In this document: positions 49,801 through 60,830 of the stretch, one piece after another
Position numbering within the stretch: the first letter of the stretch is position 1
Layout of the letters: every line of letters starts with the position of its first letter
Assembly (NCBI GenBank): GCA_949752745.1
Contig: OX457032.1
Coordinates: 11,171,543 to 11,235,542, forward strand
From: Protula sp. h YS-2021
Taxonomy: Eukaryota > Annelida > Polychaeta > Sabellida > Serpulidae
Reading direction: 5' to 3'
Length of the DNA stretch: 64,000 nucleotides
The notes under the pieces: model-generated
Database searches by the model: none
The model's input: the letters and a program-made list of their open reading frames with translations, nothing else
Told to the model about the DNA's origin: nothing
Translations under genes and position numbers: made by a program

Positions 49801-50409
49801 AAAGAGGTACATATGCCAACAAAATATAACAAGATAACGAATCTTGAAAGCGTACAAAACCCATTAGCGAATATGACAAAAGCTTGTCATATAAGGCTTT
49901 ATCTTATTACTCACTTCAACGTCTTGACTAATCACTCATTATTGCAAACACATTTTGTAAGTAAGTCACTTGTAATTGTTGCTCCTGAACACAAAAAAAT
50001 GAAAGATTGTGCGATTGAGGTTTTTGTTTTCGGAGTGAAAAATAGGCAAGAAACAACTGCTAATCTGTAATACAAGTGTGAATTTATGTGACAACATTAA
50101 GTGTGGCTTGGGCTAGAATCTTTCTCTAAGCTTTATTTGTTTCTCCCATCCTATTAGCTGTTGACCAAAAGCTAATGATTCAAGAGTCAAAAAGGACTTA
50201 TGTTATAAAATTAAGATATTAAAATTGTTCATTTCATTGTAGCAATTGAATCGTTATTATGGGCCGAAGATTTACCACGCAACCATGACCATGCGAACTG
50301 CATTATACTCATTCCAAAGTCACATTTCGTGGGAAGATATGGACTGGTGGATGCTAGTTGTGAGCTAAGGGCCCGACCCCTCTGCAAAATTTCTGTTCAA
50401 ATACATTAG
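44929..50409 (+). CDS. Secreted protein: signal peptide, four F5/8 type C (discoidin) domains, C-type lectin domain
   Basis: Eight exons: 44929-45010, 45455-45901, 46394-46840, 47022-47468, 48326-48772, 49179-49358, 49729-49806, 50243-50409. All introns are phase 1; the joined frame gives 764 residues. Exon 1 encodes a signal peptide (MVALWNVLLIFSISTLADVG). Each of exons 2-5 is exactly 447 bases and encodes one discoidin domain of 149 residues (28-176, 177-325, 326-474, 475-623), with an N-terminal Cys, GEYIQADLG or GEYIQADFG, a WVKSF..A.SV(N/D)G core, RYVRLYP and a closing WEVYGC. The lectin fold follows (624-764): SCNNKDCFVVYDAMS, QQKCKSIGGHLADI, FLWLDGSY, EGIWYWRSNERG, HANCIILI and LRARPLCKI, ending TAG. 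The classical EPN or QPD sugar motif is absent (LPRN in its place). Likely extracellular binding to glycans or membranes, as in invertebrate pattern-recognition proteins. Confidence 0.9.
46848..46876 (+). repeat. (TA)n microsatellite after discoidin exon 2
   Basis: About 14 TA units starting eight bases inside the intron. Confidence 0.9.
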
Positions 50410-52035
50410 ACTTGTTCTGTTATATTCAATTTTTCTATTATTTAGCTTCGTTTGGTTTACATATTTGAGGCCAAAAGTGAAGTAAGTAAGTGACATATTA
50501 AATGACACATTACTAAACCTAAAACTGAGCTTCCAAATTTGAACCGCAGAGAATATTAGCGATTAGTCTATAAGCGTATTGATTCATCTTTAAAGATACT
50601 TGGTGCTTCATTGTAGTTTCATTAACGGAAATAAAAAAATATAAATGTACTCAGCCAACGCAGTCTATTGGACGCCTTTAATTGCTATTGTGTCGCCTTA
50701 ATAGAAAGATAAAGAATGGGAATAAAATTACGGATTTTTCTTTCCTGAGCAGAAACTAAAACTGACAATTACTTGTCACAAAAGAATACCAGTAGACATT
50801 TTCACTATGCAATATCCTTCTACATTATTCTGCAAACTAAAATGTACCTTGTAAAATCAACATAATACTATGTCACATGTGTAAACGGCAGCATGTGTTC
50901 TGTGTCATGTAAATGAAATGCCTTTTAAAAGGTCATTGATCTATTTTTCTTTAAGACTCTCATGAAGCATACATGCATATTATTGGAATTGCGCAAGTTG
51001 CCGAATCCAATACAAAGTACACCAGCCCCATGGTCTATCACTATTATAATGCAAAACAAAAAGCCATGCCAATGTTAAGTGAGAGGGAGTTGAAATCTCT
51101 TGTCTCCTTATATATTACACAGAAATGACTGTGCTATATCGGTGATCAGAGATTGTAAAAGTTATTCAACTGTCTAACGGACATTGTTCCATTTTGACCC
51201 ATTGAAGACTTCGGAGCCCCCCACGTCCTTTATACATGATTTCTCTCTGGTGCCGTTTTATATCATATCTATTTAGTGTTCCTTTCATTTCAAACAATAA
51301 ACTCGCGTTCCTTTCTTTCTGGGAATATAAAACAACTGTGCCAAAACTATACTTAGTTCAATTCATACAAAACCGCACTTGAGCAAAATATGTCTTTTTG
51401 GAAACTGTAAATATGAAAATGTGAAACATGCAATAAGCAAATTGTTTGATCTTCAAAAATTTACGTCAAATCTGCTTCTATTAAATAAACATATAGACGT
51501 ATCTATCGGCACATTATAGACCAATCGTCGTCCGTATGTATGTTAGTATATGCATATATATGTATATATTTATACGCATGTGAGTCAGATATAAACACAC
51601 AGAAGTATCTACCAGTACTTTATAGACCAATCGTCTAGTGCGATAAAAAGGGCCTTATCTGTCGTCCGTGTGTATACATCAATGTATATGTACGTATATG
51701 CGTCAGACATAAATACACGAAAGTATCTGCAGATTATAGACAAGTCGTAGTCCAATGTATGTGTAAATCTATATGTGTATGTATGTGTCTGTATGTATAC
51801 TTACTTGCATGAGACAACCAATCAAAGTGTTTACCCTCTTTTAGGTTTTTACGGACTACTTTAACATTACATATGAATATTCCACTATTAGTTGCAAACC
51901 AAGCTTGTACGTTCTAGCTGATGTTTCAAATATTACGCAATGACACAACTATAAATGATTGTTTTTGGAGTTTCAAAAGTCTGCTCCTTGTGTGATTTTT
52001 GTCGGTTGTTTATAAATTTGGTATGATCCAAATGC
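50410..52035 (+). repeat. Flank of the lectin gene, copy B of a recurring unit
   Basis: This 3' flank recurs at 40700-41745, 56129-56845 and 61080-62650. Landmarks here are CAGTCTATTGGACGCC (50662), ACTATGCAATATCC (50802), CAAGTTGCCGAATCCAATAC (50994), CTATCACTATTATAA (51038), TTTATACATGATTTC (51230), AACAATAAACTCGCG (51293), CATGCAATAAGCAAATTG (51427) and ACTATAAATGATTG (51948). Between 51500 and 51800 an approximately 110-bp unit with TATAGACCAATCGTC is repeated about three times. An AATAAA polyadenylation signal for the gene could be any of several here. Confidence 0.75.
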
Positions 52036-52086
52036 AGCCGCCGATCATGGAAACATAAAGACAAAAATTTGTAAAAAAAAAATGAT

Positions 52087-53410
52087 TGTAAAAACTGCTT
52101 AAAGAGCAATCACTTCGCTCGTGATTGTAGAAAGCCGTCTACGTGCAACGTAGCTAGAGGTGATACACGCCATCACGCACTGTTACATTCCTGGCAACCG
52201 CGCTAGACCGCCCAGACCCCTATCAACGTGGCAGCAACCAATTGCAGCCAGAAATCAGACACCCTACTTGGAATTATTCCGGTCGAGGTCATGGGTACGA
52301 ATGGTCGCTCTATCAAAACATATGCCCTCCTCGACGACGGTTCACAACAGACGTTCTGTGACAAGCGATTGCTGCAGACGCTAGGAATACAGGGTAAACC
52401 AGTGACGTACGAGCTCTCTACGCTAACGTCCCGACAACAGAAGAACTGTGGTGTCGAAACGGACTTAACTGTGAAACCGCTGGACGGTAGCGATCCGATA
52501 GTATTAAAAAAGGTGTGGTCAGTCAAGCGACTTGGAATCTCTTCAAACCCCGCCCCGAGACAATCTGATATCGCAGAGTACGCCCACCTGAAAGACATCA
52601 AAATCCCACAAATAAATACAACAGATGTGATGTTACTGATCGGATGCGGCTCCCAAGCGCAAGTGCCCTTAGAAGTGAGGAATTCCGGTATCGAGGGTGA
52701 ACCCTACACAACCTGTACAGCTCTTGGTTGGGTAATACGCGGTCCGACTAACAGAAAAGCGAATACCGTCACTAGTGTTAACTTTCTGCGCACGGACAAC
52801 CCAAAGAAAGCCGGGAAGAAAATGTCTACGGCAGACTTCAGTGAGTCGCTTAGCTCGGACAAAGCCGGGTGGACAGTTGATGATAGGCAAGCTAGCAACA
52901 TGAGGAGGAACTCTATCACGCTAGATAACGGGCATTGCAAACTGGGTTCGCCTTGGAGAGATGAAAACTCTCACATGGCGCACAACATCTCCCAAGCACA
53001 CGCCCGTTTGCCGCAATTACAACGGCGCTTCGGGAGAGATCCAGACCTCCATCACGAAGCCACGAAACGGATAAACGACAAGGGTCATGCAGAGAAAGTT
53101 TCCAATGTTGGCACAACCCCCAGAAAACTGCGATACTTACCTCACCAACCACTGAAAAACAAACGGAAGCTATCGAAGGCCACACAAGAATATGCGTGTG
53201 AACGACGTTGTTCTCGTTAGTGATCAGAACGTGCTTCGCGGGCAATGGCCCTTGGGTAGGGTGGTGTCCGTTAACGTCGGGAGGGATGGCCACGTAAGAA
53301 ATTGTGTGGCGAAGACAGGAAGGACGGAATTGGTCCGACCAATCGTGAAGCTTTATTTGTTAGAAGGGTCAGATAAAAATTTTATCGCAAGCAATGAACT
53401 GCTTATTTGA
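52087..53410 (+). mobile_element. BEL/Pao retrotransposon pol fragment with internal deletion
   Basis: 52087-52210 reads a CCHC zinc knuckle (CKNCLKSNHFARDC) and TRHHALLHSW, then a TAG stop. 52228-53100 is the BEL/Pao protease-type region (YALLDDGSQQTFCDKRLL, KKVWSVKRLGISSN, DVMLLIGCGSQAQ, TALGWVIRGP) followed by the start of the reverse transcriptase region (LDNGHCKLGSPWRDEN, LPQLQRRFGRDPDL). At about 53170-53192 it jumps to the extreme C-terminal region after the integrase (NDVVLVSDQNVLRGQWPLGR, ELVRPIVKLYLLEGSD), ending TGA at 53408. The RT palm, RNase H and integrase core are missing, so it is inert. It cuts into the repeating lectin flank. Confidence 0.88.
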
Positions 53411-54660
53411 ACTGAACTCTTAATGCATAGACTTAACCTTTAAGACAGTACGAAGACACTAATTTCTCATCCGAACTCGTGAAAAAGGACTATCTCAAAA
53501 TTACGCTCTTATTTTTTGGTGAAAAAATTTACCAAAAAAATTACCCCGGCCCCTCAGGGTTAGGCTCCAAAAGCGATGTCACAATTGTAATTTTAGCAAG
53601 TTTATTGCTTCAAAATGGGCTTTAAAAATGATATCGCCTGGTGACAGTGATATTCTGTGTGATATTTATTTGATAATGCTGTGCTCACCCCTTACGTTTT
53701 GTGCCCCCCCCCCCATGTTGAGGGTTGATGTGTCCGGGGCCTACGTGTTGAGTGACGATATGCCCGGGGACGTTGTATCAGTACACCGTTATCATCATCT
53801 GATATGTTTATGTCATGTTCAGATGTGTGCGCGTGCGCATCAGTGTAGTTTATGTGCATGAACATGTGCACCAGTCGCATGAAAATCGGTCATAATATTA
53901 TTGTTTATATCAGAGAATGTCCGGTGAATTCTAAACATGCATTTCTTGATGTGATGAAAATAGGGATATTTTCATGGAGACGAACTGTAAAACCGCTGCC
54001 AGCAATTTTTTATTATTCTCTTAGAAACGTATTGTATCATTTTTTACCATTTGTTTTTTACCTATCATTAGTTTAAACTCAATTCCAAATGCGTGGATTT
54101 CAATGGGTTTAAAATATTGTGTGATTAAAAGGGCTGTTATTTGCAAAGGAGAATCCTTGATGTATTGTAACAGTATCAGTCGGGTAAACATTCCCATTGT
54201 TCACCTTATCAGATGGAATCTCCCCTCTTCCCGGCTTTTCCCCTTTGATCCCCTGTAGAATTTCATGGATGTGAGCCATCGGGTGTATATCTCGTTATTG
54301 CGTAAGATCACCCCCTTTGAACCTTTGTGAACGTGCCGTTCTCTAATTGGGTATAAAGGATGTCCCAATGGAAACGGTGATTCATGGATCAGCTCTGCTC
54401 CCTCTTCTCCCCCTCCCCCGCACGGAGGTCTCCACTGGGATTCAAACCAATTAGGACCCGGGATTAGGGTCGGTCTAGGACCCGCCCTCAGTGATTGAAT
54501 CTCATTTTAAAAACTTAGTGAATCTGGTAACTTGTTCAGTTATCAAAGAAAAATTCAAGTGAGTTTAAGATATTAAAATGGATAAAAGTCCTGGTCCTAA
54601 ATGTGGACAAGAAATAAAAAACACAACTGAAATTGTGAAATCTTTAATAAAAAGAACGGG
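53411..54660. other. No gene identified; possibly BEL/Pao 3' end or LTR
   Basis: GC content is higher in places (54220-54500, CCCCTCCCCCGC, GGACCCG repeated). The position directly after a BEL C-terminus suggests LTR sequence, but no matching second LTR is in the window. A short frame from 54578 (MDKSPGPKCGQEIKN) ends after 28 codons. Confidence 0.35.
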
Positions 54661-54669
54661 ATAAAAATC

Positions 54670-55354
54670 TTAAAAAGTTATTCGGAGGAGCCCAATAGTT
54701 TTTGGTACTATTAGAGAGTTGAGGAGCGAAACACAAAAGCTTTGTTGACGATGTGTCAGCTCCAAGCGGTCGCGCTCGATTTGTTGCTGCTCTATCATGC
54801 GTCGTTTTTTTCGCTCTGCGGTCCTGCGTCGTCGCGCTGTGGAAGCACTCGAGCGGCCGCTGAGTCTCTTTCGTCCTTTTCCTGACGTCAAAGCCAGTCC
54901 TCGGTGCGTTCTATACATTCTTTGAAAGCTTTGACGGCGTTGCCGTATTGGGCCTCGAATGACGTCGTCGTCTCCGGATCGCTCACGATCAGATCCAGGC
55001 ACTGCAGATGACTCGATTCGAAGGCGGCGAACGCGTCACGCAATTTGCCGAGTTCGATCTGCCCAATAGTTTTTGGTACTATTAGAAAGTCGAGGAGCGA
55101 AACACAAAAGCTTTGTTGACGGTGTGTCAGCTCCAAGCGGTCGCGCTCGATTTGTTGCTGCTCTATCATACGTCGTTTTTTTTTTGCTCTGCGGTGCTGC
55201 GTCGTCGCGTTGCGGAAGCACTGGAGCGGTCGCTAACTGAGTCTCTTTCGTCCTTTTCCTGACGTCGAAGCCCGTCCTCGGTGTGTTCTATGCATTCTTT
55301 GAACGCTTTAACGGTCTCAGAAGGTCTCGGAAGTTCTTCTGAAGTGAGTTCCAA
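54670..55354 (-). pseudogene. Retroelement gag-like fragment, tandemly duplicated, minus strand
   Basis: Two copies about 372 bp apart (starting near 54690 and 55062) both read GCCCAATAGTTTTTGGTACT at their plus-strand left end. On the minus strand they encode a BEL-gag-like N-terminal part (LGKLRDAFAAFESSHLQCLD, YGNAVKAFKECIERTEDWL) followed by an Arg/Lys-rich part (SGKGRKRLSGRSSA; AERKKRRMIEQQQIERDRLE). Frames break between and within copies. The opposite strand to the BEL pol at 52087-53410 and the tandem arrangement argue that it is not simply the gag of that element. Confidence 0.6.
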
Positions 55355-55930
55355 GAATTTCCTTGCAGATTCACAGAAGTTCTTCCGTACTAAGGTGAGA
55401 ACTTCTTGGAATTTTAATTTAAGTTTTTGGAAGTTCTCGGAAGTTCTTCCGAAGTGAGGTGAGAACTTCTTAGAAGTTCCAAGAATTTCTTTGGAAATTT
55501 GTTTCAGAGAACATTTTTGTAAAACATTTGTTCAAAATTTGAAAGGTGTCTAATCGATATTGTGGGAGCAGAAGCATAGTAAAAATTGGCTTAAACCATG
55601 TTTCAAATTAGCGCCATTTGTCCAAATTTAAACGAATCGCCCAGTCACACAACCTTTCATTAAATCGTCGTTTGCAAAACCGTCATAGAGAATTTGAAAG
55701 GTATCTGATCAAAATCGCTGGAGAAAAAAAAATTCCAAATTGGCTAAAAAAAATTTAAAAGCGGTGCCATTTGTCCAATCACCAAATAAAATAAATTTGC
55801 TAAGCTGAGAACTTCTTGGAATTTCCATGGAAATTCTTGGAAGTTCTCGGAATTTCTTCTGAAGTGAGGCTTTGTTCAAGAGGGGACTGCTTGGAAATTC
55901 CATGAATTTCCAAGGAAGTGACGTGGAAAT
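55355..55930. repeat. GAAGTTCTTGG-type degenerate repeats
   Basis: Repeated phrases AGAACTTCTTGGAA, GGAAGTTCTCGGAA and GAAGTGAG occur in two clusters (55310-55500 and 55800-55930) separated by unrelated sequence containing GCCATTTGTCCAA twice. Both strands show the motif because its core (GAACTTC/GAAGTTC) is near-palindromic. Non-coding. Confidence 0.65.
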
Positions 55931-56082
55931 TTCTTGGAAGGAAATGAGCTTTCTGGTCTTTCGTATTAAAACATATTTTGGTTATTTCTACGTTATCAAA
56001 TTGAATCTAGCAAAATATAGCTTAAAATATTAAAAGGTTTCTCTTTGTAGATATGAATAGAAAAAATATTGCTTTGCCCCCC

Positions 56083-56122
56083 CCCCCTCTCTCTCTCTTT
56101 CTCCCTCTCTCTCTCTCTCTCT
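56083..56122 (+). repeat. C/CT-rich microsatellite
   Basis: A run of nine C followed by CT repeats with few interruptions. Confidence 0.9.
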
Positions 56123-56128
56123 CAGATC

Positions 56129-56845
56129 CCAACACGCACTTTATACATGATTTCTATCTGTTGCCGTTTTATGTCACATTTATTTCAGTTTTCCGTAAAT
56201 TTTAAAAAATTAACTCGTGTCACTTCACTTAGCTTTAAGTACATAAAACAATTGCTCATAAGTTTTACTCAGTTAGACTCGAATAAAATCGTACTTGCGC
56301 AATGAAAGCATGAAGATTTAAAACATGCAACAAACAAGTAGTTTTTTAATATAGATTGCAAAAGTCTTATTCTGAAAAAATAACATCTGAAAATTTCTCA
56401 TACAAAAAGATTTAAACGTAGTTTTGAGATCAAAATTGAAACTGCTATCAAATATTTCATCTTTGCTATTAAGAACTAAACTTTTGATCTCATACAGTCA
56501 ATTCTAGATATCATTAAATCATTTTATATCATTAAAACTTTTATGATATTTCTGAATATTACTGAAACCAAGATTTATTCTTTGCTATCAAAACTGCATT
56601 TAAATATATCAACAATGTAATTACAAAAATTATTTCTTGATGTCAATGCCCAATTTTTCTTTGATATCATTAATTGTCTAATAAATGTGAGAATGGCATT
56701 CTATATGTATGTATATGCAAACATTAAACATTGTCAAAAATTTAGCAATAACACGACTATGAATGATATGTTTTTGGGGTTTCAAAGTCCTTCTCCTTCT
56801 GTGGTTTTTTGCCAATTGTCTACAAATTTGGTATGAATCTTATGA
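56129..56845 (+). repeat. Copy C of the lectin-gene 3' flank
   Basis: Matches the intact gene's flank from ACTTTATACATGATTTC (56140) through TTTAAAAAATTAACTCGTG (56200) and AACATGCAACAAACAAG (56320) to ACGACTATGAATGATATG (56752) and CTACAAATTTGGTATGA (56819). The lectin exon itself is missing; the segment starts within the flank, just after a microsatellite. Its middle (56390-56720) holds the GATATC-type repeat. Confidence 0.7.
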
Positions 56846-57490
56846 TGTTAACACTAAGGTATTACCTAGTTTTGTAAGCTTTGTATACCGATTTTGTATA
56901 TTATAAACACTTACTAAAACATTAAATTCCCAATACCGGTCCCTGCAAAATTTGTATATTTGATTGGCACTTTCTGTTATTAATATCACGTAAGTCAGAA
57001 AAAGACCAAAATTTGGCCAGATACCAAAACTTTTCTCCGTATCTGGATATTTAAAATGCCTTAATTTCTTAGCCACTATGTCGTTTTCCTTACATTATTA
57101 TGTGCAATTTATTGTGAATAATCCTTTCCATGTTTGCCCACAATTTGTATATTGATCAAATTTATCCAAAGCATTTGGGTCCAAATTTGGCTTACATGGG
57201 AAACTCTTGAGATATGGCAAATGACACGTCACTTCGGCGTGTTGATTGTGGAATCATTGTTACACATCAATGTTATGTCAGGTGGCGGTTGATTATAATT
57301 TCCTTGGTCATTCTTGATTGTTGTTTCGTTTTATCGGTCACGCAGAAGTTTTTGTTTTTTTTCTGCAACGCTTAACCAAATCAAAGCACTTAAGATTTGA
57401 ATTGTTTAAGTGTTAACAAACAAAAATATTTGAAAATATGACACACGTTCTCATAAGGAATTGCGCTTGATTGCACAGATTAAACGTTTT
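56846..57490. other. No gene identified
   Basis: AT-rich spacer; no repeat or exon recognised. Confidence 0.45.
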
Positions 57491-57496
57491 AGTAGC

Positions 57497-57506
57497 TATA
57501 TAAAAA
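57497..57506 (+). promoter_or_regulatory. TATA box upstream of a small reading frame
   Basis: TATATAAAAA lies 74 bases before the ATG at 57571. Transcription starting about 30 bases downstream would leave a leader of roughly 45 bases. Confidence 0.45.
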
Positions 57507-57570
57507 GGCGCAGAGAATTGCAGTAGATTACATTTCTTCATATTATCGTTAAGCCATACGCTTTAGAATT

Positions 57571-57807
57571 ATGCTGAATACATTGTTATTCATATTTGTC
57601 TGTATTAATTCTATAGTTATCTTAAATTTGCCATCTTCCATTATCTTCCATCAGACGGCAATAGTGAATAGCGAGGACCATCTTTTTGCTAAGTTTTTTG
57701 CTAAGTTTATGAATAGCAGCCCAGACACCTTGCTTCAAAATAACGACAAAAACTACAGCCAATTAGTTAAACATGCATATGCATATTTTCTGAACGACAC
57801 TCTTTAA
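57571..57807 (+). CDS. Possible small secreted peptide, 78 residues
   Basis: A single open frame with a hydrophobic start (MLNTLLFIFVCINSIVILNL) that reads as a signal peptide, then a hydrophilic chain with FAKFFAKFMNSS and KNYSQLVKHAYAYF, ending TAA at 57805. A TATA box lies upstream at 57497 and an AATAAA at 58037-58042 downstream, so an intronless transcript of about 530 bases is plausible. There are no cysteines after the leader and no dibasic cleavage sites, so neither a disulfide-rich peptide nor a classical neuropeptide precursor is indicated. I recognise no family. Chance in AT-rich DNA is the main alternative. Confidence 0.35.
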   Translation: MLNTLLFIFVCINSIVILNLPSSIIFHQTAIVNSEDHLFAKFFAKFMNSSPDTLLQNNDKNYSQLVKHAYAYFLNDTL

Positions 57808-58279
57808 AAAGTAAGCTACAGAGATACGCCCTTATATCAATCAGTTTAAAGGCAGCCAACTAATATTCTTAGCACTTATATTGCCAATGTTTTATGTAGA
57901 CCTTACTCTTAAATAGCATTCAAAATGAATTAAAAGTTTCTTTGTTACATTTTTGGTACAATTTAAATATGTGCTTTTGTGAAATCCAATGTAGCTTATC
58001 ACAATGTCATTAAAACAAGTCAATAAGTAAGACAGTAATAAAGCACAGATAAATTCGAAGAAGTGACCTGAAATGGTTCAGAGGGACTCCATAGCCACAG
58101 ACACCGTGACAGGACCTTGTAATGGTGTTATTTATTTGTGTATCATATGACACGAAAGATGACACGAGACAATATGCCAGCTTTTAATCGCGTCAGGTCA
58201 TGGCCAAGATTTTGATGAATCGTAGCAAGATGTCGGCCAAGTTGTTTCGTTAACGAAATGGCCCTACTGTTGGGTTAGC

Positions 58280-58352
58280 TGAGGGATAGCTCAGTTGGCT
58301 AGAGCGCTGGTATAATAATCGCAAGATTCTAGGTGCGAATCCGGCGAGGAAT
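58280..58352 (+). repeat. tRNA-derived sequence (tRNA pseudogene or SINE head)
   Basis: Contains an A box (TAGCTCAGTTGG, 58287-58298) and a near-consensus B box (GGTGCGAATCC, 58332-58342) with tRNA-like spacing. The T stem and acceptor stem do not pair well, so it is not a working tRNA. A SINE with a tRNA head is likely, but its tail boundary is not clear. Confidence 0.6.
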
Positions 58353-58559
58353 GATAAAGACATGATAAACCTTCACTTCGTTTACCTCAGGCAGAAGACT
58401 GTAATGCGATCACCTGTCATGATCTTATCGGCGAGAAGTGTCGCCACTGAGTCTTTCTATGATTGTTGTGTATTTTTCATGAAATCAGTACTCATAATCA
58501 CACAAGGGATTATTTACAGACTTGGCAAGATGAAAATCACATTTGAATATTTTAACAAT

Positions 58560-58770
58560 AGCTGGAGAGGATCAAGTAAACGTATAGCTTCCTCCATTAT
58601 GTCCGCAACTGCAAAAATCCACTCATATTTTAACAAGGATGTTCCAGCCAATGCAATGCAGAGGTGGCGGGTGCTTTTTGTTGTGCAATAATAATATAGT
58701 AAAATAAAAATCTCACTCATATGACCAGATGGCATAAGTGAAAGAAGCGAAAATAGCGCCAGTCCACGTG
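58560..58770 (+). repeat. Segment duplicated at 62870-63075
   Basis: Shared ordered phrases: TAAACG, CAACTGC, TAACAAGGAT, AATGCAATGCAGAG, GTTGTGCAATAATAAT versus GTTGTACAATAATAAT, AGTAAAATAAAAATCT and GATGGCATAAGTGAAA. It extends the similarity between copies C and D of the lectin-flank unit. An open frame crossing it (58362-58691) is not supported. Confidence 0.75.
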
Positions 58771-60830
58771 GAGTGCCAATTTCTTTAAAAGGGAGGGGTT
58801 GATTTTCATTCCGTATGCGACGTTTTACATAAACCAGGGTGCAAGATTCTTTGAGAAATTTACACCGCATTTGGTTAGAAAAAAGATGTCATCTCAAAAT
58901 TAATAGGAAGCATTTAGGTCAGTTTTAAAAAGTAATAGACATGCATGGTAACTGGGTGCAACGTCAGTGACCGCCTACTCCACTCCCCGGGGATGCGATG
59001 CCAAGATATTATAAAACAAAACCATACAGCAGCAAGCACCTCTTGCAATGACGAGATACGAGACACATTATAGGCTATTGCCCTGCCTAAATTAAAACAA
59101 CCCACAGACTCTGACAGATCAGTTTTGTTCTGTATTATCGCAAAGAAAATTAATGTAAAAAGTAGTTCTTTTCTTTCAGTAAGTGTACTTTTTTGCCGAA
59201 TAGCCAAGGGGTCAACGGAACAATTGCTTCTTCTTGGTGCATTTAGTCTTAACTTCAATTTTGTCGACATGAAGCAATACTTCTGTTTACAGATGAGGGT
59301 TAACTTGACATCGGTTTGTTAATAAAATCATATCGCATGCTTTATTTTTCTCTTCTTTGTATCAGTGAAAACTGTGTGATAAAAAGTGGTTTCGGGGCGG
59401 TGTAGATCGGAGGATGGAAGGGGTGAAGGAAGTGGGTGATTGATCTGGAAGGAAGGAGGGAAGGGTGTAATAAAAATGAAATAAAATAATAAAACAATAA
59501 AAAATGCCTTGAATGGAAACATTCCTGAAAATTAGGTCTCCTATAATTAGAAGGCTTCTGATTTATCTATAACTTCTTATTATCTTTTTTACACCTGATA
59601 GAGCGTCAATTTATCATCTGTGAGCAATTGGTTAAAGTAAATACTCACGCTGAAGAAAACAAAAGAAGACAGAAACAAATAAAAGAAAAGAAAAAGAAAA
59701 CAAAACAAAACAAAGATCAAAGCAGGCAACAGCATCACCTTTTAAATATTAAGGTGACATTTTTACACCGGATTTTATCATTTTATTTTATCATGTGTGA
59801 GCAATTGGATAAAAGCTATAAACACGCCAATAAACACCAAAACAAAAACATAAAAAAAAACAAAAAATAAGACAAAACAAAACAGAAAACGGTAGATCAA
59901 AATAGGCAGTAGCATCACTAGTATGAAATCAATTGGAACAAACAATTCAGCACAAAAAACTTCATTAAAAACGGTTAATGTATTTGCTAGGACTTGGCAT
60001 AAAGATATATAACTGTTATCTTGTCAGAGAAAGAATTTCATGAAGCAAAACACATTTTAGATACATGAATAGATATTAAAAGGTTGCAGTAACGGCAGAT
60101 TGCAACAGACGATAAGCAAATCAATCAAGTCGAATTGCATGGAAGGTTTTTTTCCTTGCTGAAATAGCAAAAGATGTTTTGGAGGTTCTGAGAACATTAC
60201 AAATAACAAAAATCTTTTTTTAAAAAGAATTTAAGAAAGTTATAAAATCTACATTTCTCATGTACTAAATTTCGCAGGAAATTCTGACTTCGGAAGGGTC
60301 GTCTTTGTTTATTTTTAACTTCAGCACCCTTCACCCTTTGTAGCTGGTTTGATATAAATGTAGATAATAGTCGTTCAAAGCTGGATCGTACAAACTTAAA
60401 AACAAATGGCTACAGCAGATCTCTACTTCTATGAATGACAAGTGAGCCAATCTCATGTCAGTAAACATAGGTCATTTACATTTTAAAAGCTTCTTAAACA
60501 CAGATCACACATACACAAAATATATAGTCTCAACGTATCTGCGAAACCAATTTGCATAATTTTTCCGTCAGGGGTTGGTGGTGGGAACGTATAAATTTGC
60601 TACAATCTGTAACATTTTAAAAACGGAGAATGCCAGGGATTTCCATTCAGCTCACCATCTAAACACAGGGTGTCAAATTTAAAATAAAAAAGCTGCAAAC
60701 ACAGAACAAAACTGACCTATAGAACAAAACTTCTATCATGCTGGTAACTATTTTAGAAAGACTAGTGTTTCAAATCACAACCTACTTATTGTATGAAATT
60801 GAGATATAAAAATTATTTATTTCATGGCAG
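58771..60830. other. No gene identified; one local tandem duplication
   Basis: 59590-59745 and 59765-59925 are diverged copies (GTGAGCAATTGGTTAAAG versus GTGAGCAATTGGATAAAAG, then A/C-rich tracts, then GCAGGCAACAGCATCACC versus GCAGTAGCATCAC). The rest is AT-rich spacer. Confidence 0.55.

Noticed and set aside
58280..58352. Functional tRNA gene
   Set aside because: A and B boxes are present but the T stem and acceptor stem do not pair; better read as a tRNA-derived repeat.
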